Shown piece after piece: positions 6,426 through 12,782 of a stretch of DNA of 17,158 nt. Position numbers and translations under genes: made by a program. Within the stretch, counting starts at the first letter, position 1; every line of letters starts with the position of its first letter. The notes beneath the pieces were generated by a model. That model did no database searches. It saw only the letters and a list, made by a program, of their open reading frames with translations, and was not told the origin of the DNA. Origin of the DNA: an uncultured Nesterenkonia sp. (GTDB lineage: Bacteria; Actinomycetota; Actinomycetes; Actinomycetales; Micrococcaceae); NCBI GenBank assembly GCA_946222885.1, contig CAMIAK010000022.1:1-17158 (forward strand), read 5' to 3'.

Positions 6426-7526
6426 TCAGCCCTCTGCGGGGGCGAACTGGGTGTCCACGTCCCAGCGGGTGAAGCCCAGCTTCCGGTAGAGGGCCACTGC
6501 GGGGGTGTTGTCCGCGTCCACGTAGAGCATGATCGCGCTGAGGCCCTGCCGGTGCAGATGCTCGATGCCGGCCAGGGTGAGGCTGCGTCCCAGCCCCCGG
6601 CCCTGGGCTTCGGGGGCGACGCCGACCACGTAGACCTCGCCGACGGTCTCATGCGCGCCGGCCTGTCCGCCCGAGTCCTGCTCGCTCTCCTCCGGCTGGT
6701 GCACCTTGGTCCAGTGGAAGCCCAGCAGAGACTCCTCCCCGCTCTCCGAGGCTTCCCAGGCCAGCAGGAAGCCGGCCGGGTCGAACCAGTCCTCAGCCAT
6801 GCGGGCCTGCAGGTCCTCCAGAGTGAGCCGTCCCTGCTCGGGGTGGTCGGCGAAGGCGGCGGCGTTGACCCGCAGCCAGGCCTCCTCGTCCTGCCCGGGC
6901 CGGAAGGGGCGGATCTCCACGCCCTCAGGGAGGTCTGCGGAGGGGATCTCGGAGGCGCTCATCTCATCGACGGCGGAGAGCCGCATGCGCCAGAGCTCGC
7001 GGACCGGCGCCCAGCTGAAGCGGGCGGCCAGCCGCTGGGCGGCCTCATGCTCCCCATGGGCCCAGGCCCGCAGCGGGCGTCCGGCGGCGGGGGAGAGGGT
7101 CTCCTCGGCCAGGGCTGCGGCCAGCAGCCCGCCGATGCCCTGCTGGCGGCAGTCCGGGCGGACCACCATCTCCAGGACGTCGGGCGCCTCCGCCTCCTCC
7201 TGGCCCTCGCCCAGGACGACGACGCCGGCTCCGGCCAGCAGCCCGCGCTCCTCTGCGCCCGCCGCACCCGTCCAGGCGTAGGCGATGCTCAGGGGTGCGC
7301 TGCCGGCGTCGTGCTCCAGCGCCTTGGACAGCTCGATGAGCGTCTGCTCGGAGAAGGGGGGATTGCCGTCGGCCTCCTCAGCGGCCCGGGCCAGCTCCGT
7401 CAGCGCCTCATGCTGTTCGGTGCTGGGGGCTCCGCGGAGGATCTCCACGGTGATGTCCGGTGCTGCGCCGTCCTGGGCCGGGTTCTTCGGTGCTGCGCTG
7501 TGGCTGGGGTCTGCTCCGCTGTCCAT
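6426..7526 (-). CDS. mshD: Mycothiol synthase (acetyl-CoA:Cys-GlcN-Ins acetyltransferase)
   Basis: Performs the last step of mycothiol synthesis, acetylating the cysteine amine of Cys-GlcN-inositol. Mycothiol is the main low-molecular-weight thiol of Actinobacteria. The 366-aa protein has two tandem GNAT domains: about 25-185 with acetyl-CoA loop VRPDCRQQGIGGLL (122-135), and about 203-362 with VAPEAQGRGLGRSL (303-316). LLGFHWTKVH (267-276) and LYVDADNTPAVALYRKLGF (334-352) are characteristic MshD segments. A low-complexity Glu/Gly insert occurs at about 278-295. The ATG at 7526 lies 2 nt after the glnR stop (TAGGCATG), so it is probably coupled to glnR. The glnR–mshD neighbourhood is also found in mycobacteria. 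Confidence 0.94.
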   Translation of the reverse strand: MDSGADPSHSAAPKNPAQDGAAPDITVEILRGAPSTEQHEALTELARAAEEADGNPPFSEQTLIELSKALEHDAGSAPLSIAYAWTGAAGAEERGLLAGAGVVVLGEGQEEAEAPDVLEMVVRPDCRQQGIGGLLAAALAEETLSPAAGRPLRAWAHGEHEAAQRLAARFSWAPVRELWRMRLSAVDEMSASEIPSADLPEGVEIRPFRPGQDEEAWLRVNAAAFADHPEQGRLTLEDLQARMAEDWFDPAGFLLAWEASESGEESLLGFHWTKVHQPEESEQDSGGQAGAHETVGEVYVVGVAPEAQGRGLGRSLTLAGIEHLHRQGLSAIMLYVDADNTPAVALYRKLGFTRWDVDTQFAPAEG

Positions 7527-7528
7527 GC

Positions 7529-8233
7529 CTACACGGTATCGGAGGAGGCGGCCTCAGCGGCAGGGATATCGTCGCCGTCGGCCCCGGAGACCACCAGACG
7601 GTAGCCCACGTTGCGCACCGTGCCGATCAGCGACTCGTGCTCCGAGCCGAGCTTGGCGCGCAGGCGGCGGATGTGCACGTCCACGGTGCGGGTGCCGCCG
7701 AAGTAGTCATAGCCCCAGACGTCGTGCAGCAGACGGTCCCGGGTGAAGACCTGGCCAGGGTGCAGCGCCAGGTGCTTGAGGAGTTCGAACTCCTTATAGG
7801 TCAGGTTCAGCAGCCGCCCGTTGATGGTGGCCATATAGGTGGTCTCGTCGATGCTGATGCCGCCGGCACGGATCTCGCCGTTGGGGACCTCGTCCTCCAC
7901 CTCGACGGCGGCCAGGCGGATGCGGGCGTCGATCTCGCCGGGGCTGGACTCGGTGAGCAGGAAGTCGTCGGTCTGCCAGGACTCGTTGAGGGTGGGCAGC
8001 CCGGACTCGGAGACGATCACCATCACGGGGGAGAGCATCGAGGACTTCACCAGCTGGCAGAGGGAGCGCGCATGGGCCAGGTTCTTCCGGGCGTCGATCA
8101 GTGTGATGTCCACATTCGGGGCACGCACGATGCTGGAGGCTTCGGCGGGGAAGGAGCGGACCCGGTGGTTCAGCAGCTCCAGGGAGGGCAGGGCGTCGTC
8201 AGGGGCGTCAGAGAGCAGCAGCACCTGAGCCAT
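7529..8233 (-). CDS. glnR: GlnR-type OmpR-family transcriptional regulator (nitrogen control)
   Basis: A 234-aa protein with a receiver-like N-terminal domain (about 1-115) and an OmpR/PhoB winged-helix domain (about 125-218). The DNA-binding half is textbook: LNLTYKEFELLKHLALHPGQ, FTRDRLLHDVWGYDYFGGTR, TVDVHIRRLRAKLG and IGTVRNVGYRL. The receiver is degenerate. VDITLIDAR keeps one Asp at the phosphoacceptor position (Asp47), but the usual acidic pair near the N-terminus is replaced by LLLSDAP and no kinase gene is adjacent. SLCQLVKS and the mshD neighbour match actinobacterial GlnR, an orphan regulator of ammonium and glutamine genes that works as a homodimer without phosphorylation. The ATG at 8233 has GGAGG with 8-nt spacing. 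A possible autoregulatory box lies at 8330-8345. Confidence 0.85.
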   Translation of the reverse strand: MAQVLLLSDAPDDALPSLELLNHRVRSFPAEASSIVRAPNVDITLIDARKNLAHARSLCQLVKSSMLSPVMVIVSESGLPTLNESWQTDDFLLTESSPGEIDARIRLAAVEVEDEVPNGEIRAGGISIDETTYMATINGRLLNLTYKEFELLKHLALHPGQVFTRDRLLHDVWGYDYFGGTRTVDVHIRRLRAKLGSEHESLIGTVRNVGYRLVVSGADGDDIPAAEAASSDTV

Positions 8234-8286
8234 CCGTGGTCCTCCCTCTCGACTGCTCTATCTCCAGCGTGACCTGTACCAGCCGC

Positions 8287-8292
8287 AATGTA
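8287..8292 (-). promoter_or_regulatory. Weak candidate -10 (TACATT) for glnR
   Basis: TACATT on the minus strand, 53 nt before the glnR ATG, is the best TATAAT-like hexamer in 8234-8345. No matching -35 is evident. It leaves room for a 5' leader carrying the GGAGG ribosome site, and puts the GTAAC repeat at 8330-8345 about 40 bp further upstream, where an activator would sit. Confidence 0.25.
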
Positions 8293-8329
8293 GCCGGTGC
8301 AGCCGCCTACGAGTAAATCAGTCCCGTTC

Positions 8330-8345
8330 GTTACAGCGCAGTTAC
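8330..8345 (-). promoter_or_regulatory. Candidate GlnR operator (GTAAC-N6-GTAAC)
   Basis: The minus strand reads GTAACTGCGCTGTAAC, two identical GTAAC half-sites at 11-bp spacing. That is the spacing of actinobacterial GlnR boxes (GnnAC-N6-GnAAC). It lies about 100 bp upstream of glnR and about 110 bp upstream of the divergent membrane-protein gene, so it could serve either. Only one half-site pair is visible. Confidence 0.4.
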
Positions 8346-8403
8346 AGAGATCCAACCCTCGGGTCCGGTCTCTGCCCCGGCTGAGCACTGAGTATAGCCC
8401 GGG

Positions 8404-8427
8404 GGAGCAGGAAATGGGCCCTGCTCC
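8404..8427. promoter_or_regulatory. Perfect inverted repeat upstream of the membrane-protein gene
   Basis: GGAGCAGG (8404-8411) and CCTGCTCC (8420-8427) form an 8-bp perfect inverted repeat around an 8-nt spacer. If CAGGAT at 8440-8445 is the -10 of the next gene, this dyad covers its -35 region, where a dimeric repressor or activator could bind. It could equally be a weak hairpin. Confidence 0.35.
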
Positions 8428-8453
8428 GCACAGCTCTGGCAGGATGGTCTCTC

Positions 8454-9299
8454 GTGAAGTACTTACCCGTTGCGGCCTCCGCCCTGCTCTCGGCGGCGGC
8501 GCTCGCGCTCACCTCATGGCTCGGCACCGCGGCCCTGACCGTGGTGGTCTGCCTGATGTGCGCCGTCATCGCGCTCGGCTGGCCGCAGCTCATGGGTGTC
8601 ACCGCGCGCACCTCGCTCTCGGCGGTCATCGCCGCCTCGGGTGCGGTGGCAGCGGTGGGCGCCGCGATCGCCTCGGGTGTGGACACCCTCTTCTTCTGGT
8701 CCTCGGTGGCCCTGGCCTTCGGGGTGATGGCCGTCTTCGTGATTCAGGTGCTGCGCGGCACCGGCCGGCCCCGCCGCCTGGAGTCCACGCTGGGGGCCAT
8801 CGCCGGAGTGGTCATCACCACGACGGCGGCCGGCTGGGTGGCCGGGCTGCGCTACCCCGCCGGGCTGGCCGGATCCGGGGAGGAGTCCGAGGTCATGGGC
8901 TTCCTGAGCGTGCGTGGGCTGCTGCCCTATGAGGACTGGGGCGTGCTGGGGGTCACCGGACCCGGCGGCGAGCTCAGCGTGGCCGGCCTGGCCGCGGCCA
9001 CCCTGTTCATCGGTGCGCTCATCGCCTGCCTGCCGCTGCGCGACGCCGTCGTCGTGCCGCTGGTGGTCCTGGGCAACGTGGGCTCCGCGCTCCTCATGAC
9101 GGTCCTCTGGGGGGAGCTGACCCTGCTCTTCTCCGGTCTGCTGGGCCTGGGGGCGGCCGCGCTGCTGGCGGCCTTCCGGCGCTTCCTCATCCAGCAGGGA
9201 GCCCCTGCGGGCCTGCTCTCCGGCCTGGCCGTGGGCGCTGCGCCGATCGCCGCGACCGGTGTGCTGGTCTACTTCATGGAGCGCGTCCTGTTCGTGTAG
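8454..9299 (+). CDS. Polytopic membrane protein of unknown function
   Basis: A 281-aa, strongly hydrophobic protein with about eight predicted transmembrane segments (near 5-25, 26-48, 55-77, 81-103, 113-133, 177-197, 199-240 as two helices, 256-278). A ~35-residue, more polar loop with acidic residues (SGEESEVMGFLSVRGLLPYEDWG, split here as about 143-165) probably lies outside the membrane. No transporter or enzyme signature is recognisable. The GTG start at 8454 has no nearby ribosome site; CAGGAT 8 nt upstream could be the -10 of a leaderless message. It is transcribed divergently from glnR across 220 bp that hold a possible GlnR box, so a nitrogen link is possible but unproven. Confidence 0.75.
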   Translation: MKYLPVAASALLSAAALALTSWLGTAALTVVVCLMCAVIALGWPQLMGVTARTSLSAVIAASGAVAAVGAAIASGVDTLFFWSSVALAFGVMAVFVIQVLRGTGRPRRLESTLGAIAGVVITTTAAGWVAGLRYPAGLAGSGEESEVMGFLSVRGLLPYEDWGVLGVTGPGGELSVAGLAAATLFIGALIACLPLRDAVVVPLVVLGNVGSALLMTVLWGELTLLFSGLLGLGAAALLAAFRRFLIQQGAPAGLLSGLAVGAAPIAATGVLVYFMERVLFV

Positions 9300-9307
9300 G
9301 CCGCCGG

Positions 9308-9392
9308 CCTGCACTGCTGTGCCTCTCCCTGGCCTGCACGGCTCTGCTCGTCCCCCGCCTGCACGGCTGTGCCTCTCCCTGGCCTGCACGGC
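9308..9392. repeat. Tandem repeat, 25-bp period, about 3.4 copies
   Basis: Units start at 9308, 9333 and 9358, with a 10-bp partial at 9383, each opening CCTGCAC(G/T)GC. Units 1 and 3 differ at a single position (9315/9365). Unit 2 diverges in its second half. The array sits between the membrane-protein stop and the promoter of the 44-aa gene, and fills most of that 121-bp gap. No start codon with a usable frame is seen in it. Confidence 0.85.
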
Positions 9393-9407
9393 CGGTATGT
9401 GACCAGC

Positions 9408-9413
9408 TACACT
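9408..9413 (+). promoter_or_regulatory. Candidate -10 (TACACT) for leaderless small-protein operon
   Basis: TACACT is followed by GCTGACT and then the ATG at 9421. There is no Shine-Dalgarno before this ATG. It would drive the 44-aa peptide and the nitrobindin-like gene. The tandem repeat lies directly upstream. Confidence 0.45.
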
Positions 9414-9420
9414 GCTGACT

Positions 9421-9555
9421 ATGAACTTCGCACTGCAGAATGTCTCGCTTCTGGCTCTGGAGATCTTCTTCATCGGCCTGCTGGTGCTGTGCACCCTGAT
9501 CATCGCCGGCATCTCCTGGACGGTCATCTCCCGCCTGTACAAGGGACAGCGCTGA
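9421..9555 (+). CDS. 44-aa single-pass membrane peptide
   Basis: The sequence begins MNFALQNVSLLALEIFFIGL and contains one long hydrophobic helix (about 8-35), ending in a short basic tail, SRLYKGQR. It is probably a membrane-anchored peptide with a cytoplasmic C-terminus. It lies 6 bp before the nitrobindin-like gene on the same strand, so the two are likely co-transcribed. Support comes from the TACACT box 7 nt before the ATG, the coherent helix plus basic end, and the tight spacing. No known family is recognised and no function is proposed. Confidence 0.6.
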   Translation: MNFALQNVSLLALEIFFIGLLVLCTLIIAGISWTVISRLYKGQR

Positions 9556-9561
9556 GCCTTT

Positions 9562-10158
9562 ATGGCATCTATGGAGCTGCCGACCGATCTGACCCCTGAG
9601 CTCGCCCCGCTGTACTGGCTGCTGGGCGACTGGGAGGGTCAGGGCAGGCTGGGAGAGGGCGAGGAGTCCGACCCGTCCTTCACCCAGAGGGTGACCTTCC
9701 GGGACTCCGGGCTGGAGTTCGTGGAGTACCGGGCGGAGTCCTGGCTCACGGACGAGGACGGCAGCAGGCTGCGCCCGCTCAGCGTGGAGACGGGATTCTG
9801 GTCCCTGGACCGTGCACGCGCCGACGCCGACGTCGGACCCGGACTGGAGCCGGCCGACGTCGTGCCCGCCTTCAAGAGCGCCTCGGAGGTGGAGCAGCTC
9901 GTCAATGAGGACGGCTCCTACCCCATCACCGCGACGATCTCTCATCCCGGCAGCATCACCGAGCTCTACTACGGCCGCATCAAGGGCCCCCAGCTGCAGA
10001 TCGCGACCGACGCGGTGATGCGTGGGGAGCATGCGGCGGAATACCCGGGTGCGACCCGCATGTTCGGACTGGTGAACAACCAGCTCTTCTGGCGCTGGGA
10101 TGTGCAGGAGGGTGAGGGCATGAGCGCCCACGCCTCCGCGATCCTCGACCGCGTCTGA
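9562..10158 (+). CDS. Nitrobindin-like heme-binding beta-barrel protein (FABP-like, DUF1794)
   Basis: A 198-aa cytoplasmic protein with the family signature G-x-W-x-G-x-G (GDWEGQG at 22-28) after a P-x-L-x3-Y-W-L-L-G lead-in, and a C-terminal His-x-Ser-Ala segment (AHASAILDRV, His190) that supplies the proximal heme ligand in nitrobindins. Alternating strands across the middle (FVEYRAESWL, ELYYGRIKGPQLQI, NNQLFWRWDV) fit a ten-stranded barrel. Family members bind ferric heme and are reported to scavenge peroxynitrite or sense NO; that role is by homology. The start at ATG 9562 is weakly supported (no ribosome site). ATG 9571 is an alternative and would drop three residues. It follows the 44-aa peptide gene by 6 bp. 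Confidence 0.87.
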   Translation: MASMELPTDLTPELAPLYWLLGDWEGQGRLGEGEESDPSFTQRVTFRDSGLEFVEYRAESWLTDEDGSRLRPLSVETGFWSLDRARADADVGPGLEPADVVPAFKSASEVEQLVNEDGSYPITATISHPGSITELYYGRIKGPQLQIATDAVMRGEHAAEYPGATRMFGLVNNQLFWRWDVQEGEGMSAHASAILDRV

Positions 10159-10198
10159 CCGTTCGGCTGGTTCCCTCAGACGACCAAGGAGCCGCCCC

Positions 10199-11404
10199 GT
10201 GACCGAGAATCCCTCCCCTCTGCTCGAGCGCCCCGGCGCGGTGGCCGCCGCCGGCGAGGACGCCGGGCTGGCCGCCCACTACGGAGAGCCCGCCAAGGAG
10301 CAGCGTGCCCTGGAGCAGGGACGCGCGGTGGTGGACCTCTCCACCCGTTCCGTGGTCACAGTGTCCGGTCCGGACCGGCTGAGCTGGCTGACCACCCTCT
10401 CCTCCCAGAAGGTCGATGCCCTGCGGCCCGGGGAGTCCTCCGAACTGCTGCTGCTGGACATCTCCGGGCGCATCGAGCACGACGTCGCCATCACCGACGA
10501 CGGCGAGACCGCCTGGCTGATCACCGAATCGACCCATGGCGATGCCCTGGCCGGCTGGCTGGACTCCATGAAGTTCACGCTCCGGGTGGAGATCACCGAC
10601 CGCACCGCTGAGTATGCGGTCCTGGGGTCGGCGGAGCCCCTGCCGCAGGAGCTCCCCGGCGGGACTGTGGCCCCGGCCCGCTGGCAGGACCCCTGGCCGC
10701 GGCTGGGGCCTGGGGCCGCCAGCTACGCCGCGGTGGAGGAGGACGGCCACCCCGGCGCCGACTGGTCCTGGCATCTGACCGTGATTCCGCGGGAGGCCCT
10801 GTCCGGCGTCGTGGACGGCCTGGCGGAGCAGGGCTGGACGCTCGCTGGGACACAAGCCGCAGAGGCGCTGCGCGTGGCGGCGTGGAGGCCGAGGCTGGCC
10901 CGTGAGGTGGATGAGAAGGCGATCCCGCATGAGCTGGACCTGATCCGTACGGCGGTGCACCTCAGCAAGGGCTGCTACAAGGGTCAGGAGACCGTGGCCC
11001 GGGTGCACAACCTGGGGCACCCCCCGCGTCGCCTGGTCTTCCTGCACCTGGACGGCAGCGAGCACACCCTGCCGGCTGTGGGCTCGGACGTCCTGGCCCC
11101 CAAGGACGCCGGCCCGGGCGGAGCGGACCCGGAGGCTCTGGCCTCAGAGCGCGCCGTCGGCGTGGTGACCTCTGCGGCCCGGCATCATGAGATGGGCCCG
11201 ATCGCCCTGGCCCTGGTCAAGCGCCGGGTGGATCCGGAAGCTCGGCTGGTGGTCCGCGACCCGAACGCCGGGTCCGCCCAGGAGGGCGAGGAGACGCCCG
11301 CCCCGAGCTTCTACGCCGCAGCTCAGGAGCTCATCGTCCGCCCCGACGCCGGCAAGACGGTCGGCCGCCCCCAGGGCGACTTCGTCAGAGCACCCCGCCG
11401 CTGA
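10199..11404 (+). CDS. ygfZ: YgfZ/GcvT-domain folate-binding protein
   Basis: A 401-aa protein of the YgfZ (IBA57-like) branch of the GcvT fold, which binds tetrahydrofolate and helps assemble or repair some iron-sulfur enzymes. The diagnostic K-G-C-Y-x-G-Q-E motif is SKGCYKGQETVARVHN with the key Cys259. The N-terminal half shows VVDLSTRSVVTVSGPDRLSWL (split about 44-64) and LLLLDISGRIEHD (83-95), typical of the family. It is longer than E. coli YgfZ (326 aa), with extra sequence near 305-375. GTG 10199 is the start, with AAGGAG 9 nt upstream. It follows the nitrobindin-like gene by 40 bp. It converges on pfkA across a palindrome-rich spacer. Confidence 0.9.
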   Translation: MTENPSPLLERPGAVAAAGEDAGLAAHYGEPAKEQRALEQGRAVVDLSTRSVVTVSGPDRLSWLTTLSSQKVDALRPGESSELLLLDISGRIEHDVAITDDGETAWLITESTHGDALAGWLDSMKFTLRVEITDRTAEYAVLGSAEPLPQELPGGTVAPARWQDPWPRLGPGAASYAAVEEDGHPGADWSWHLTVIPREALSGVVDGLAEQGWTLAGTQAAEALRVAAWRPRLAREVDEKAIPHELDLIRTAVHLSKGCYKGQETVARVHNLGHPPRRLVFLHLDGSEHTLPAVGSDVLAPKDAGPGGADPEALASERAVGVVTSAARHHEMGPIALALVKRRVDPEARLVVRDPNAGSAQEGEETPAPSFYAAAQELIVRPDAGKTVGRPQGDFVRAPRR

Positions 11405-11435
11405 GGCACCTCACCGGTGCCGTCGAATACTTCAC

Positions 11436-11498
11436 TGTGAACAGATAGGGCCGCTATATCGCCTGATTCGGCAGTTATAACGGCCCAATCTGTTCACA
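11436..11498. terminator. Bidirectional hairpin between convergent ygfZ and pfkA
   Basis: Two 23-nt arms (11436-11458 and 11476-11498) are complementary at 21 of 23 positions around a 17-nt centre. The outer part is TGTGAACAGAT / ATCTGTTCACA. It starts 32 bp after the ygfZ stop. Being nearly symmetrical, it could end transcripts from both sides; a transposon-derived palindrome is the alternative. Confidence 0.65.
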
Positions 11499-11524
11499 CC
11501 TCGTTGTCGCGAAGCCTTGTTGTC

Positions 11525-11638
11525 CGAAGGCTGGCAGAGAACTTTCAAGGATCCCTTGTATGAGCGAAGGGTTTCGCGACCCGCGGCAGCGGGGCGCGCT
11601 TCGCTCATGAAGGAAGGAAAGTTCTCTGCCGGCCTTCG
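11525..11638. repeat. 114-bp imperfect palindrome with nested hairpins
   Basis: Outer arms of 22 nt (11525-11546 and 11617-11638) match at 21 of 22 positions. Inside, 11560-11569 (ATGAGCGAAG) pairs perfectly with 11599-11608, and CCCGC/GCGGG closes the centre. One side has an extra hairpin, CAAGG-ATC-CCTTG (11546-11558). As RNA it would fold into a long rod with a side arm. It encodes nothing recognisable. Candidate identities are a MITE-like element, a processed terminator or a structured RNA. Confidence 0.75.
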
Positions 11639-11649
11639 CCTCGGCAGGG

Positions 11650-12681
11650 CTACCGCCCGAAGAGGATCTTCGCCTCTTCGTAGCGCTCCGCCGGGACCTC
11701 CTTGAGCCCGTCCAGCGCGCTGCCCAGATCCTCCTTGACGATCTCGGTGCCGCGCAGCGAGGCCATGTGTCCCCAGGCCTGCTCATGCACCAGGTCCAGG
11801 GCCTTCATGCCGAAGCGGGTGGCCAGGACGCGGTCGTAGCCGGTGGGGTTTCCGCCGCGCTGGATGTGGCCCAGGGTGGTGTTGCGGGTCTCGATGCCGG
11901 TGCGCGCCTCGATCTGTGCGGTCAGCCATTCGCCGATGCCGCCCAGGCGCGGACGGCCGTCGGCCTCCTGACCCTTGCCGGCCAGGGCCTCCTCCTCGCC
12001 TTCGGGAATGAACCCTTCGGCGACGACGACGAGCGGGGAGCGGCCGCGCGAGTGGACCTGCTCCACCCATTCGCAGACCTGGTCGAGGTCGACCTTCTGC
12101 TCGGGGATGAGGATGGCGTGGGCGCCGGCGGCCATGCCGGAGTGCAGGGCGATCCAGCCCACGTGGCGGCCCATGACCTCGGCGACCATGCAGCGGTGGT
12201 GGGACTCGCCGGTGGTGCGCAGCCGGTCCATGGCGTCGGTGGCGATGCTGATCGCAGTGTCGAAGCCGAAGGTGTAGTCAGTGGCCTTCAGGTCGTTGTC
12301 GATGGTCTTGGGGACCCCGACCACCGGGATGCCGTCGTCGGCGAGCCGCTTGGCCCCGGCGAGGGTGCCTTCGCCGCCGATGGCGATGACGGCGTCGACG
12401 TCGTGGCGCTTCATCTGCTTGGCCATGTTCTCCGGCCCGCCCTTGGGGTGGTTGTAGGGGTGGGTCCGGGAGGTGCCCAGGATGGTGCCGCCCTCGCGGG
12501 CCAGGCCGCGGACGTCGTGCCGGGTGATCTCCATGTAGTCGGCCTCGATGAGGCCGCGCCAGCCGCCCTTGAAGCCGACGAATTCGTCCCCGTAGCTCTT
12601 GATGCCGTGGAGGACGGCGGAGCGGATGACCGCGTTGAGGCCGGGGCAGTCCCCGCCGGAGGTCAGCAGTCCGATGCGCAT
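11650..12681 (-). CDS. pfkA: 6-phosphofructokinase (group III, probably ATP-dependent)
   Basis: Phosphorylates fructose-6-phosphate at C1 in glycolysis. The 343-aa protein opens MRIGLLTSGGDCPGLNAVIR (phosphoryl-donor loop). It has GGEGT at 102-106, PKTIDND at 124-130 with catalytic Asp128, and MGRHVGWIALHSG and AEGFIPEGE for the substrate site. The Gly after GGE, where pyrophosphate-using relatives have Asp, points to ATP. The Lys in PKTID places it in the actinobacterial mixed group rather than with E. coli PfkA. The ATG at 12681 has AAGGGA about 11 nt upstream. The last codons contain an 8-bp inverted repeat, CGAAGAGG/CCTCTTCG (11658-11680). It starts 83 bp after the aminotransferase stop. 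Confidence 0.95.
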   Translation of the reverse strand: MRIGLLTSGGDCPGLNAVIRSAVLHGIKSYGDEFVGFKGGWRGLIEADYMEITRHDVRGLAREGGTILGTSRTHPYNHPKGGPENMAKQMKRHDVDAVIAIGGEGTLAGAKRLADDGIPVVGVPKTIDNDLKATDYTFGFDTAISIATDAMDRLRTTGESHHRCMVAEVMGRHVGWIALHSGMAAGAHAILIPEQKVDLDQVCEWVEQVHSRGRSPLVVVAEGFIPEGEEEALAGKGQEADGRPRLGGIGEWLTAQIEARTGIETRNTTLGHIQRGGNPTGYDRVLATRFGMKALDLVHEQAWGHMASLRGTEIVKEDLGSALDGLKEVPAERYEEAKILFGR

Positions 12682-12752
12682 GGTTCAGCTCATCCCTTCA
12701 TCGTGCGACGAATGGTCCTGGCGGCGTCGGCAGGCTCTGTTCTTCCGTGGAC

Positions 12753-12782
12753 AGTCTAGTCCCGTCAGCGGCCGCTGATCAG
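12753..12782 (-). promoter_or_regulatory. Candidate pfkA promoter
   Basis: On the minus strand, CTGATC (12782-12777) and TAGACT (12758-12753) are separated by 18 bp, about 70 bp before the pfkA ATG. The -35 falls inside the end of the aminotransferase gene. Its stop codon is part of the 14-bp palindrome TCAGCGGCCGCTGA (12765-12778). Confidence 0.4.

Noticed and set aside
9308..9392. CRISPR array
   Set aside because: Units are contiguous at a 25-bp period with no unique spacers, and there are no cas genes.
11475..11786. 103-aa minus-strand frame and the similar plus-strand end at 11480
   Set aside because: Both end in the same CEQIGPL-like residues only because they read the two arms of the 11436-11498 palindrome. 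The frame overlaps pfkA and has no ribosome site.
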